From a bacterium (GTDB lineage: Bacteria > Electryoneota > JAOADG01), in contig JAOADG010000004.1 in NCBI GenBank assembly GCA_026417415.1, forward strand, positions 60,785-124,784: DNA of 64,000 nucleotides. Direction: 5' to 3'. The notes beneath the pieces are model-generated. The model made no database searches. It was not told the DNA's origin and saw only the letters and a program-made list of their open reading frames with translations. The position numbers were made by a program, and so were the translations under genes. Positions 51,371 through 60,917 of this stretch are shown one piece after another. Every line of letters starts with the position of its first letter. The stretch's first letter is position 1.

Positions 51371-51939
51371 AAAAACTGATTGTTACATTCATTATAACTT
51401 TGGGCTTCGGATTGGGTTTTTGGTATTATTACAGTTTTTCGTTACCTGAAAAACCGAGGCAACTTTCTGCTAAAGCCAAACAGCTCCGTGATTTAAATGA
51501 ACAATTGATTTCTGCTGAAATTTTAAGTCGTGAACTTGATTTAGTAGCAAAATTGATTGCAAAAAATCTTGCAACTTCTGCTCAAGATAGTTTGGCTGAA
51601 GATGCACATTTGGGCTTTATGAATTACATTACGGATTTGTTAAGAGCCAATAAAATGGAATTGGTGAAACTAGAACCCGGAAAAAAAGAGACCAAGCCCG
51701 ATTATGTGCGTACTCCTTATACACTAATCGTGAATTGTACCTATAAACAATTTGGTGAATTTATCAATACACTTGAGAAATCTGAACGGCTAATTACCGT
51801 GACAGATTTTGATATTGACAATGATGTGAAGAAAGTAGCTCAAAGAGCAAAAGCAGGTGGGGATATTAATATACGCCAAATGCAAATGAAAATTTCTACA
51901 TTAACCTTGATTAAAAAGAAATCGCAGGCGCAAATTTAG
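51367..51939 (+). CDS. pilO: Type IV pilus assembly protein PilO
   Basis: This 190-residue bitopic inner-membrane protein pairs with PilN. It has an N-terminal helix (~3-25; LIVTFIITLGFGLGFWYYYSF), a coiled coil (~33-70) and a periplasmic domain with the PilO-like segment YTLIVNCTYKQFGEFINTLEKSERLITVTDFDI. The length fits the family. It is translationally coupled to pilN, and pilP follows 13 bases later with a GGAG site. Confidence 0.88.
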   Translation: MKKLIVTFIITLGFGLGFWYYYSFSLPEKPRQLSAKAKQLRDLNEQLISAEILSRELDLVAKLIAKNLATSAQDSLAEDAHLGFMNYITDLLRANKMELVKLEPGKKETKPDYVRTPYTLIVNCTYKQFGEFINTLEKSERLITVTDFDIDNDVKKVAQRAKAGGDINIRQMQMKISTLTLIKKKSQAQI

Positions 51940-51952
51940 AGGAGCAAAAATT

Positions 51953-52504
51953 ATGAAAGGCCGTGAACGTCTGCTGTGGTTGTTGTTAATTGTGATTTTA
52001 TTCGGTTTGATTGGTTATGGTGGTTACAATACCTTCAAAACTTCAAAAAAAATCACTGCACTCAAGTTGGAAAATGAGCAACTAAAAATTATTGGTACAG
52101 ATCCGAAACTTCAAAAAGAAGTTGAAACGTTGGAAAATAATTTGGCGAAAAGAATGGCGTTCGTTTTTCAACAAGGACCCAAAGATCCATTGAATTTATT
52201 AGAAGTGGTAAGAACAAGAAATTTCTTACAGAAACTTGGTATCAAAGGTAGTTTAGAAGATGAAAACAAAATGCGTCTGACCACTACTTTTCTGAATTCC
52301 AATGGAAATCGTGCTGCGATTATTAAAAAAGGTACCACTTCCCGTGTAGTTGCTCCGGGTGATGTGATTGATGGTTATACTGTTGCTGATATTACAGAAC
52401 GAAGAGTTACTCTGGAACGTGGTGGACAGCGGATTCAGCTACAAAACGAACTTTCACCGGAAACGATTTTTGAAATGGAGATTATGCAACGGATGAATTA
52501 TTAA
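51953..52504 (+). CDS. pilP: PilP/GspC-like pilus alignment protein
   Basis: This 183-residue protein has an N-terminal membrane helix (~6-26; LLWLLLIVILFGLIGYGGY) instead of the lipobox of classical PilP. A coiled coil (~30-65) precedes a C-terminal HR-like beta domain (~115-175; AAIIKKGTTSRVVAPGDVID, YTVADITERRVTLERGGQRI) that in PilP/GspC contacts the secretin. Position between pilO and pilQ supports the assignment. The bitopic form resembles GspC, giving the cluster a hybrid T4P/T2SS look. Confidence 0.8.
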   Translation: MKGRERLLWLLLIVILFGLIGYGGYNTFKTSKKITALKLENEQLKIIGTDPKLQKEVETLENNLAKRMAFVFQQGPKDPLNLLEVVRTRNFLQKLGIKGSLEDENKMRLTTTFLNSNGNRAAIIKKGTTSRVVAPGDVIDGYTVADITERRVTLERGGQRIQLQNELSPETIFEMEIMQRMNY

Positions 52505-52595
52505 ACGTTGCATTCCAAATTTTAATGACTTGTCAGAAAACTAAAGGATTTACTGGCAAACAACTCAATTTGAAAGCTAACGAGTCGGAGAACAT

Positions 52596-54023
52596 ATGAA
52601 GCATTGTATTTCCCGTCAAATCAATTCGACCCTTGTCGTCGGACTGTTCATTTTTATCCTGTTTGGTCAAACAGGGTTGGTTATCGCGGAAACCAATGAT
52701 GCGCGTTTAACGCAAAGGATCACTTTGGATGCCGATGATGCATATTTACCGAATGTGCTCGCAATCATGGCAGAAAAATCCGGTTTTAACATTGTTACCG
52801 GTCCAGGGGTATCTAAAAATGAAAAACTCACCATTAAATTAAAAGATGTCCCAATTGAGGAAGCAATGAATCTTGTTGTCCGTTCTGTGGGACTTTCTTA
52901 TGAGTTGGTGGGGAACAGTTTCCTTGTGGCACAGCCAGAATACATTCGTTCTGATGCAGGACTTACCAGTTATGTATTAAACCTACAGTATGCCGATCCG
53001 CAAGCGGTTAAGCAAATTCTTGCACAGATGAAAGCGACCGTAGAAGTGGATAGTGGTAGCGGAAAAGTCCTTGTTATTGCTTCACCCAAGGTTATGAGTG
53101 AAATTAGACGCGTGGTTGAAGCCATTGATGTACCATCCCTTCAAATTATGTTGGCTACCCGTGTGGTTGAAGTGGCTGTGGAAAATGAAGAAGAGATGGG
53201 GATCAATTGGGGACGATTGTCACCCTTTGAAATGAAAATTGCTGAGGGCGGTGGATCCTCCATTAAAATAGATCGCTTTGATGAATTTGGTGTGTTTTAT
53301 CGTCAACAACCGATCTTTGATTTTGCATTGGATTGGTTGTTGAGACACAACAAAGCAGAAGTGTTGGCAAATTCACAAGTGGCTACAATGAACGGTCGTT
53401 CAGCGGAATTAAGCGTTGTGGATGTATTCCCTTATCTTTACTCTACTACCCAACCAGTATTCAATCCGAATCAAACCAATGCGATTGCTACAGTTCCTAC
53501 AGTCACCTTAGAGCGTGAAGAGGTAGGTGTAAAACTAAAGATTACTCCAAAAGTGAATAGTGATGGATACATTACTACTACGGTCACTTCTGAAGTATCT
53601 TCAATTTTTAGTTTTATTGGTAGAAATCAAGACATTCCTTGGGTGGTCAAAAGACAGGCCACCACTACTATCCGTGTAAAAGATGGCGAATCCATCGTCA
53701 TAGGTGGTTTATTAGGGATAACACGAAAGAATACCAAACATAAAGTTCCATTCCTTGGAGATATTCCATATTTTGGTGGACTTTTCCGACATAGCTCGGA
53801 ATCAGTAAAGAAGACCGATATGATTATTGAAGTGACTCCAACCATATTAAAAGATTCTCAAACCTTTACCATGACACCAAGAGTGCAAAAGGCATACGAT
53901 TATTTGGATCGTGAACTGAGCGGTGAAAACAACGGTACTGAAAATGGTGAAAATATCGAGAATGGAAAAGAAGCACCAAAAGTGGATTATGAGGAAAATG
54001 AAGAAGTAAAACCATCTGAATAA
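52596..54023 (+). CDS. pilQ: Type IV pilus secretin PilQ
   Basis: This 475-residue outer-membrane secretin has a signal peptide (~1-35). An STN/N0-like domain covers ~42-115 (LPNVLAIMAEKSGFNIVTG, VPIEEAMNLVVRSVGLSYEL), one N1 repeat ~125-200 (YADPQAVKQILAQMKATVEV), and the secretin core ~210-430 ends in VPFLGDIPYFGGLFRHSS. It lacks the AMIN domains of larger PilQ proteins, so it is a short form. The tail (~435-475) is Glu/Asn-rich and probably disordered. GGAG lies 6 bases before the ATG. It should form the pore for pili encoded here. No pilotin gene is apparent. Confidence 0.94.
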   Translation: MKHCISRQINSTLVVGLFIFILFGQTGLVIAETNDARLTQRITLDADDAYLPNVLAIMAEKSGFNIVTGPGVSKNEKLTIKLKDVPIEEAMNLVVRSVGLSYELVGNSFLVAQPEYIRSDAGLTSYVLNLQYADPQAVKQILAQMKATVEVDSGSGKVLVIASPKVMSEIRRVVEAIDVPSLQIMLATRVVEVAVENEEEMGINWGRLSPFEMKIAEGGGSSIKIDRFDEFGVFYRQQPIFDFALDWLLRHNKAEVLANSQVATMNGRSAELSVVDVFPYLYSTTQPVFNPNQTNAIATVPTVTLEREEVGVKLKITPKVNSDGYITTTVTSEVSSIFSFIGRNQDIPWVVKRQATTTIRVKDGESIVIGGLLGITRKNTKHKVPFLGDIPYFGGLFRHSSESVKKTDMIIEVTPTILKDSQTFTMTPRVQKAYDYLDRELSGENNGTENGENIENGKEAPKVDYEENEEVKPSE

Positions 54024-54038
54024 ACGGTTTTCTTACGG

Positions 54039-55664
54039 ATGATTAAATTAGGTTCTTTTCTTTTTTTAATATTCATTTTGGTATATCCGTCTCTTGCACA
54101 AAAGCAAATTGAGATTGATACTCTAAGAAGTAGTTCAACACAGCTCTTTACGCAAAATGTTTTTGAGGGTCCGATTGATCCAGATAAATACATCATCGGA
54201 CCAGGAGACCAGTTAACTTTACAAGTGATCGGTCCCTTAGAAAGTTCTTTGACAATTCTTGTTAGCCCAGAAGGGATTGCCCAAATACCGACGGTTGGCC
54301 AAGTGAATGTGGTGAATAAAACCCTATCTGATGTGGAAAATGCTATTGTAAAGTTAGCACAACCGAAATATCCGAATGCTGAATTAAAGGTGACTTTGCA
54401 AAAAGCACGAATGTTTTATGCGTCCATTAGCGGTGCAGTAAAACGTCCCGGACGGTACACAGTTTCACCTTCATTAAGAGTATCGGATTTGCTAGAATTA
54501 GCAGGGGGTGCTGAATGGAATTTAACACCACCAGATACGACTCCTGATGGTAAAATTATTCGGCTACCTTTAGAAATTGCACCGTTAAGAGGACTGCAAT
54601 TGGTACGTCAAAATGGAAAAGACACTGTTAGAGTGGATATTGAACGTTTTTTCCGATTAGGAGATATTGAGCAGAACCCTTTTTTACTAGATGGCGACCG
54701 TTTGTTTGTTCCGTATTGGACAGATAAAATCGGAACCATTCGCATTGAAGGGGCAGTATATAAACAATTATTGGTACGATATTTGCCCACTGACTATTTA
54801 AGGAACATTTTCAATTTATCGGGTGGGTTGTTGCCGGATGCTCGGGGCGATGTCCAACTCATTCGGTATAATGAAAAAGGTGAAAGAACGGTTCAGACGT
54901 TTTCTCACGAATGGGTTCTTTCAGACGATTTAGGACCCAAGTTACAGCCGAATGATTTTATCTTTGTGCAATACAAAAAAGAAGTTGCAAGGCGTGGTTC
55001 GGTGATTGTTGAGGGCGAGGTACGTTTTCCTGGGGTTTATGCTGTTGATGAAAAGACCATTCGCTTATCAGACATTCTTGAGTTAACCGGCGGTTTTACT
55101 GAAAAAGCCAACTTATCTCAGATTGTAGTGGTACGAAGATCGTTTATGGTACAACCCGATCCTGAATTCAATCGTTTGTATGGGATGGCGCGAGTAGATA
55201 TGAGTTGGAATGAAAATGAGTATTTGAAAGCGAAACGAAGGGATGTAGAACCGAGAATTGTGGTTGATGTACAGAATATTTTGACCCAAGGAAAAGGTTC
55301 TATTCACGATATCGTTCTTTTAGATGGTGACGTAATCCGTGTACCACAAAAAAATTTATCAGTCAAAGTATTGGGTCAAGTTGTGCAACCGGGCCTAATC
55401 CCTTTCAAAGAAAATGAAAATTACAAATACTATATAAAACAAGCAGGTGGGTACACGTTTAAGGCAAGAACAAGTAAAATCCGAATTATCAAAGCCAATT
55501 CTGGGCAATGGCTTAAACCGGGTTCTACAGAAATTGAAGCAGGAGATACCATTTTTATTCCGGAAAAACCTGAAGTTGATTGGTGGGCTTCTTCAAAAGA
55601 TATAATCTCTGTGATTTCTCAAATTGCAACCATAGCATTAGTTATTTATACAATAAATAAATGA
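54039..55664 (+). CDS. SLBB-domain export protein (Wza-like) within the pilus operon
   Basis: This 541-residue protein has a signal peptide (MIKLGSFLFLIFILVYPSLA). A Poly_export domain follows (~45-120; YIIGPGDQLTLQVIGPLESS) and then a chain of SLBB domains (SISGAVKRPGRYTVSPSLRV, VIVEGEVRFPGVYAVDEKTI, VLGQVVQPGLIPFKENENYK). A C-terminal hydrophobic segment (~518-537) is unlike the outer-membrane helix of Wza in length and may anchor it in a membrane. Such proteins form polysaccharide-export channels. No polysaccharide synthesis or tyrosine-kinase gene is adjacent, and it begins 15 bases after pilQ, so it may instead serve pilus or envelope assembly. Confidence 0.88.
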   Translation: MIKLGSFLFLIFILVYPSLAQKQIEIDTLRSSSTQLFTQNVFEGPIDPDKYIIGPGDQLTLQVIGPLESSLTILVSPEGIAQIPTVGQVNVVNKTLSDVENAIVKLAQPKYPNAELKVTLQKARMFYASISGAVKRPGRYTVSPSLRVSDLLELAGGAEWNLTPPDTTPDGKIIRLPLEIAPLRGLQLVRQNGKDTVRVDIERFFRLGDIEQNPFLLDGDRLFVPYWTDKIGTIRIEGAVYKQLLVRYLPTDYLRNIFNLSGGLLPDARGDVQLIRYNEKGERTVQTFSHEWVLSDDLGPKLQPNDFIFVQYKKEVARRGSVIVEGEVRFPGVYAVDEKTIRLSDILELTGGFTEKANLSQIVVVRRSFMVQPDPEFNRLYGMARVDMSWNENEYLKAKRRDVEPRIVVDVQNILTQGKGSIHDIVLLDGDVIRVPQKNLSVKVLGQVVQPGLIPFKENENYKYYIKQAGGYTFKARTSKIRIIKANSGQWLKPGSTEIEAGDTIFIPEKPEVDWWASSKDIISVISQIATIALVIYTINK

Positions 55665-55714
55665 TTTTATACTTTATACATAGTATTTTTCTATTTCAAC
55701 AATTCTTAGGAACA

Positions 55715-55732
55715 CCGAAACAAGTATTTCGG
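55715..55732 (+). promoter_or_regulatory. Small leader hairpin before the Ig-repeat lipoprotein gene
   Basis: CCGAAA (55715-55720) pairs with TTTCGG (55727-55732), with a 6-nt loop and no T-run. It lies 27 bases before the ATG of the lipoprotein gene and may affect RNA stability or translation. Confidence 0.3.
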
Positions 55733-55758
55733 ATTGATGAGTTAGGACGGAGGTCTCT

Positions 55759-58700
55759 ATGAAATGGAATTCAATCGTTCTGGTTACCTTACTATTGGCA
55801 TTGCTGTTGGGTAGTTGTGATCGCAATCCTTCCAGTAATCCTGGTGGTGCAGGAACCGGCAACATCGCCTCAACCATCTTAGTTACGGTCGTAGATAGGC
55901 AAGATTATCGTCTTGTAGATTTTCGGCAAGTGACCAAGACATTGGAAATCACTGCTACAGTCACAGATAATCGTGGTGCAGCAATTTCCGGCCATCGTGT
56001 ATTCTTTACTTTAACCAAAAGGCCAACTACTGCAGCATCAATTGGTTATCAAACTGTAGATACGACCAATTCTCAAGGTGTAGTTAAAGCCAATCTTGTG
56101 GTAACCATTGATACCACCGAAACGATTACGGTGACAGCAAGAAGTGCAATTGATGACCGACTGATTGGAACGGGAAGGTTAAACATCATTTTGGCGACGG
56201 ATGTGATTCGTAATTTAACACTGAACATCGATCGCAGTACCATCCAAGTTCGTGAAGGTCAACGAGATTCTGCGAGAGTTACTGCTCGAGTAACTGATTC
56301 TACCGGTGCACCCATTTCAGGTCTCACCATTGCATTTTCTATTGATTCATCGCAATATGCTTCATTGGATGTACCATCAGCAGTAACCAATAACTTTGGT
56401 GAAGCACAAGCGTGGGTACGAACAATTCCCAATCGTTATTTAGATAACATTGGAATTCGTGCGACAATTGTGGGTATGCCAACGAGTTCGCCAGTCGCTT
56501 CCCGAATTGTCTATCTTAATGTACGAGCACTTACTCGGGCTGCGAACATTATGCTTTATTGGGCAAATCCAAATGACACGTTGATTTACATTTATCCCAA
56601 CGAAGTCATCAACAAAACCTTTGTGGTCGTGGTGACGGACTCTTTTGGCGTGGAGTTGCCCAATGTTCCTGTTTACATACGAATTGTGAACAATGGAATC
56701 GGATCCATTCCACAGATTTTAAGAACAGGTGCAACGGGTAGGGACTCAATTACATGGTCAAACAATGGAATGACAGGTTGGACCTATATTCGTGGTTCTA
56801 TCGTCCCAGAAACTATGGGCAAAATTGGTTCATCTGAACCCGGTCCAGTGAGAAATGGCAATCAAACCGTTGCAAGTGTTGGTTCTAAACTTCCATCTAT
56901 ACTCGAACCGGAATACTACTATCCACTACTTGGTGAAGATGCTATGGATGCGCAAATTCAATTAGAAGTGCGTCAATTCCCATCCATTTCACCAACGTTA
57001 CAAATGGCATTCGTCGGCGGAAATGCGATCTATGCTACAGGTAATGATTCATTAACGATAAGCATTTTGCTAAGAGATGGTCTTAATCAAGGTATTCCCA
57101 ATGCAACCGTGAATTTGCAAGCAGCATACGGTGCGATTCCCTCTTCGGTAACGACCGATATTAGTGGTGCAGCGGTGGTGTATTTACGCGATATGGGACA
57201 AACCACACCTGACACGGGTGCTTTGATTACTGCAAGGTACAATGTCGGAAACGTTACCAATAATATTCGTTATTTTATCCGACCGTTACAAAGTTTAGGT
57301 GGAATAAGAATTTCGGGTAGAGATCAAGTCATTGTTAATCCAACGGATAGCGTTCAGTTTAACGCTCAAGTTTGGTTAGAAAATGGCGATCCCGCTTATG
57401 ATGGTACAAGAGTAAGGTGGTTTGTTGTTGGTAGAGGTCGGTTTGTCCAGACCTTAACCTTTGTGAGCAGTGGCTCTGCTGTCAATTATCTCCAATTGAA
57501 TCAAGGGCTGGGAACGGATACCATCCGTGCGATGGCTTTTACTGAAACGGATACAGTAACAGCTGAAACCTATTTGGTCCGCCGAACGGGTCAACCCAAT
57601 TCAATCATCTGTGCACCCAGAAATGGTCAACTCACGGTTAATGGTCCACCGCTACTGGTTACAGCAGTTGTTCGTGATTCTGCGGGCAACGTCATTGCTA
57701 ACCATCCTGTTACATGGGGTACAAGTGTTGGAACCATAACCTTTGCAGGATTTGATGATGTAGGAAACTCAACAGCGTTATTAAGCGCTAGTGGAGCAAA
57801 TGCTTCCAGTGGATTTTACTGGGGCGTTACCACCAACAACATTTCTGACTCCGTAGGTTTCCAAATTTTAGCCGATAACCCAAGAACATTGCGATTAAGT
57901 GCTGATTCACTTCGCATTCAAGTTCGTGGAACAGGTGGTTATGAACACACCATCATTCGTGGTATGGTACGTGATGGTTATGGAAATGCGGTATCTGAAG
58001 GGGTACCTGTTCGATTTACCATTATCAATGGAAACTTGTTCGGACCATTGCCAGAAAACAGACCGTACTTCTCGCAACTGGGTATTCAAACGGTGGATGT
58101 TCGTACTGCCGGTAATGGAGAAGCAGCAGTCACCTTATCCTCAGGGAACAGACCCGGTGCGGTGTTGATTGAAGCAGCGGTTCTTGATTCAATCGGTGGT
58201 TCAAGTATAGGTATTGTAGCTTCACTATCCAACGTGCAAGTGGTGGCGGGACCTCCTGCCTATATTACGGTCAGTTGGGATCGTGATAATGGTACTGCCA
58301 TTGGTGGTGGTATTTGGCGAACCAGTGCATCTGCTTTGGTTACCGACTTGTACACCAATCCAGTGGCGAATAATATTGCGGTGGCCTTTAGTGTGGAACC
58401 TGTTGGAATTGCTTCTATTGATGCAGGTTCAACGGGTAATTTAAATCCAAACGGTCAATCTGAACCCGGTAAAGCATACACCTACCTTACCTTCCACGGT
58501 TCTTATACCTTGGATACCGTTACTGTTACAGCCCGTTGCCAGAGTAGAGACACTTTGGGTTCAATCATTCAGGTTTCTGGAAGTCGGCGTGAAGCGTTAC
58601 CATTGTTTAATGGTCGTCTTCAACTTAACGTTCAACCCAGAAACTTCCATTTTGATGTAAACAATACTGACCGTGCATGGCATATGGCTTGGGCGATTGT

Positions 58701-59055
58701 ACAAGACGGTTACGGGCACTTAGTATCAAGAGCACCAGTGATTTTTGAAGTACAACGTGGACGATTGTTTGCCACTCAAGCAAACGCGGTTGCACCACCC
58801 AATGGTACAAACGCACTAGTACCTGCAAGAAGAAGAACTGGGAATTATCCGGGATATACAGACCCGAATGGTCCGGGTGCAGCTACCTTGTATATCGGTG
58901 CAACTGGTCCAAGATTATCAGCTAATCCACCTACCGGTGAAGTGTTCTTAGATCCACAAACACTAGAATCGAATAGTGAAGTCAATGCTTATGTTGAAGG
59001 ATATTCCAATATCACTTCACAGCGTGTGGTGGTTTATTATCAACGACGTCAATAG
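55759..59055 (+). CDS. Large lipoprotein with about nine bacterial Ig-like (Big_1) repeats
   Basis: This 1098-residue protein has a lipoprotein signal peptide with lipobox LLLGSC (Cys near residue 20). The remainder consists of about nine ~100-residue Ig-like modules of the intimin/invasin Big_1 type, each starting with a strand pattern and a conserved V-x-D-x-x-G-x-x-(I/V) turn: TVTDNRGAAISGHRVFFTL, RVTDSTGAPISGLTIAFSI, VVTDSFGVELPNVPVYIRI and VVRDSAGNVIANHPVTWGT. A surface-exposed, fibre-like adhesin or pilus-associated structural protein is likely. GGAGG precedes the ATG. It is in the pilus cluster between the SLBB gene and pilB, followed by a hairpin. Confidence 0.87.
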   Translation: MKWNSIVLVTLLLALLLGSCDRNPSSNPGGAGTGNIASTILVTVVDRQDYRLVDFRQVTKTLEITATVTDNRGAAISGHRVFFTLTKRPTTAASIGYQTVDTTNSQGVVKANLVVTIDTTETITVTARSAIDDRLIGTGRLNIILATDVIRNLTLNIDRSTIQVREGQRDSARVTARVTDSTGAPISGLTIAFSIDSSQYASLDVPSAVTNNFGEAQAWVRTIPNRYLDNIGIRATIVGMPTSSPVASRIVYLNVRALTRAANIMLYWANPNDTLIYIYPNEVINKTFVVVVTDSFGVELPNVPVYIRIVNNGIGSIPQILRTGATGRDSITWSNNGMTGWTYIRGSIVPETMGKIGSSEPGPVRNGNQTVASVGSKLPSILEPEYYYPLLGEDAMDAQIQLEVRQFPSISPTLQMAFVGGNAIYATGNDSLTISILLRDGLNQGIPNATVNLQAAYGAIPSSVTTDISGAAVVYLRDMGQTTPDTGALITARYNVGNVTNNIRYFIRPLQSLGGIRISGRDQVIVNPTDSVQFNAQVWLENGDPAYDGTRVRWFVVGRGRFVQTLTFVSSGSAVNYLQLNQGLGTDTIRAMAFTETDTVTAETYLVRRTGQPNSIICAPRNGQLTVNGPPLLVTAVVRDSAGNVIANHPVTWGTSVGTITFAGFDDVGNSTALLSASGANASSGFYWGVTTNNISDSVGFQILADNPRTLRLSADSLRIQVRGTGGYEHTIIRGMVRDGYGNAVSEGVPVRFTIINGNLFGPLPENRPYFSQLGIQTVDVRTAGNGEAAVTLSSGNRPGAVLIEAAVLDSIGGSSIGIVASLSNVQVVAGPPAYITVSWDRDNGTAIGGGIWRTSASALVTDLYTNPVANNIAVAFSVEPVGIASIDAGSTGNLNPNGQSEPGKAYTYLTFHGSYTLDTVTVTARCQSRDTLGSIIQVSGSRREALPLFNGRLQLNVQPRNFHFDVNNTDRAWHMAWAIVQDGYGHLVSRAPVIFEVQRGRLFATQANAVAPPNGTNALVPARRRTGNYPGYTDPNGPGAATLYIGATGPRLSANPPTGEVFLDPQTLESNSEVNAYVEGYSNITSQRVVVYYQRRQ

Positions 59056-59104
59056 TAGATTAGGATTGAAATCTATTCAATCTATAGTATCGTAGGTTAA
59101 ACAT

Positions 59105-59133
59105 AGTGGGGCACCACCTATAGGTGCCCCACT
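59105..59133 (+). repeat. GC-rich intergenic hairpin without T-run
   Basis: An 11-bp perfect stem, AGTGGGGCACC (59105-59115) with GGTGCCCCACT (59123-59133), has a 7-nt loop, between the Ig-repeat lipoprotein gene and pilB. The absence of a following T-run argues against a simple intrinsic terminator; a leaky terminator or mRNA stabiliser is possible. Confidence 0.7.
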
Positions 59134-59160
59134 GCGAATCGAAATTTAGAAGATACAAAT

Positions 59161-60870
59161 ATGTTTGAAAAACTTGGCGAAATCCTTGTACGAGAAAAAC
59201 TTCTAACTCAAGAGCAACTCGGCAGAGCATTAGCAGAACAAAAAAATCAGCGCGGTAAGAAAATAGGTGAAATCCTAATCAGTTTAGGATATGCCGTTGA
59301 AGAGACGATAGCAAAAGGTTTAGCTGAACAAAGCGATCGTGAATACTATCCGCCAGACAAACTTCTTGAAGCAAAAGAAGAAGTATTGAATCTTGTTCCA
59401 GAAGCATTTGCAAAAGAGCACTCCGTTCTTCCGATAATGAGTGTGAATGGCGAACTGATTGTTGCAATGTCTGACCCCGATGATATTGCTGCAGAAGATG
59501 GATTAAAGAAATTGCTTAATCAACCGATCCGCCCTGTTCTTTCTTCAAGCGCAGCAATCCGCAATGCAATTGATCAGTTGTACGTTCGTATTCGAAAAAG
59601 AGGCGAAGTAAAAGAAACCATTGGTGAACTCCAGTTCTTTGCTGAAGCGGACTCGGATGATGAATCCATGGTGGATATGACCAAGGCACAATCTTCTGAG
59701 GCAGATGCCCCGATTGTGAAATTGGTGAATCTGATCATTGGTGAAGCATTAAAAGAACGTGCAACCGATATCCACATTGAAGTGCAAGGTGAAAGAGTTG
59801 CAGTTCGCTACCGTATTGACGGTGTACTTCAAGAAGTTATGAGTCCACCAAAAGCTTCCCACGCAGGTATCGTTTCAAGAATTAAAATTCTTTCAAAATT
59901 GAACATTGCTGAACGACGTCTGCCGCAAGATGGAAGATTTTCCATAAAATCACCGGAAAAAGAAGTGGACGTACGTGTTAGTATTCTTCCTACGGTAAAC
60001 GGTGAAAAAGTGGTATTGAGATTATTGGATAAAACAAGTTTCTCAATGGATCTAACTTCACTTGGTTTCGAGGAAGAAGAATTAAAAATCTTTAGGCGTA
60101 CGATTAAACAACCTTATGGAATGGTGATCGTATCAGGACCTACGGGTTCAGGTAAATCAACGACCTTGTATGCTTCATTAAAAGACATTTTATCTTCTGA
60201 AGACAATATCACCACGGTGGAAGATCCTGTAGAATACCAACTTCCTGGTATTAATCAAGTTCAAATCAAAGAAAAGATCGGGTTAACATTCGCTGCGACC
60301 TTAAGATCAATTTTACGTCAAGACCCAGATAAATTGTTAATCGGTGAAATTCGAGATGAAGAAACAGCAGATATTGCAGTTAAATTCTCATTAACAGGTC
60401 ATATCGTATTTTCAACCTTACATGCCAATGATGCACCTTCAACCATTACACGTTTAATTGATATTGGAATTCCTCCATTCTTAGTTGGCTCTTCATTATT
60501 GTTGGTGATGGCACAACGTTTGGTAAGAAGAATCTGTACTCATTGTAAAACCGAGTACCATCCTGATCCATATGAATTAGAAATGTTAAATGCTACACCA
60601 CAAGAATTGGCAAGAATTCCAAAATTCTTTTATGGAAGAGGTTGCGTACATTGTAGAAATACAGGATATTATGGACGAATAGGTATCTTTGAATTGTTGC
60701 GTGTTACACCAAGAATACGACAAATGATATTTGATAATCAAAATCAAGAAGCAATACGTCAAGCAGCATTAGAAGAAGGATTGGTGACATTACGAGCAAG
60801 TGGAATAACGAAAATTGCAAGAGGAATTACTACGATACGTGAATTGCTGCGAGTGACTACACAAGATTAA
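59161..60870 (+). CDS. pilB: Type IV pilus extension ATPase PilB
   Basis: This 569-residue cytoplasmic ATPase drives pilin polymerisation. It has an N-terminal T2SSE_N/MshEN-like domain (~1-150; KLGEILVREKLLTQEQLGRAL, GKKIGEILISLGYA), whose relatives can bind cyclic di-GMP. The catalytic domain has Walker A GPTGSGKSTTLYASL, Asp box ITTVEDPVEYQ, Walker B LRQDPDKLLIGEIRD and His box TGHIVFSTLHAN. The tetracysteine zinc motif is C-T-H-C ... C-V-H-C (~460-500). There is no strong ribosome-binding site. It comes before pilC in the usual order. Length is normal. Confidence 0.96.
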   Translation: MFEKLGEILVREKLLTQEQLGRALAEQKNQRGKKIGEILISLGYAVEETIAKGLAEQSDREYYPPDKLLEAKEEVLNLVPEAFAKEHSVLPIMSVNGELIVAMSDPDDIAAEDGLKKLLNQPIRPVLSSSAAIRNAIDQLYVRIRKRGEVKETIGELQFFAEADSDDESMVDMTKAQSSEADAPIVKLVNLIIGEALKERATDIHIEVQGERVAVRYRIDGVLQEVMSPPKASHAGIVSRIKILSKLNIAERRLPQDGRFSIKSPEKEVDVRVSILPTVNGEKVVLRLLDKTSFSMDLTSLGFEEEELKIFRRTIKQPYGMVIVSGPTGSGKSTTLYASLKDILSSEDNITTVEDPVEYQLPGINQVQIKEKIGLTFAATLRSILRQDPDKLLIGEIRDEETADIAVKFSLTGHIVFSTLHANDAPSTITRLIDIGIPPFLVGSSLLLVMAQRLVRRICTHCKTEYHPDPYELEMLNATPQELARIPKFFYGRGCVHCRNTGYYGRIGIFELLRVTPRIRQMIFDNQNQEAIRQAALEEGLVTLRASGITKIARGITTIRELLRVTTQD

Positions 60871-60917
60871 CGATTTTGTTTAATCGGAATTTTTAAGCTG
60901 TTAGGATAGGAGCAGGA

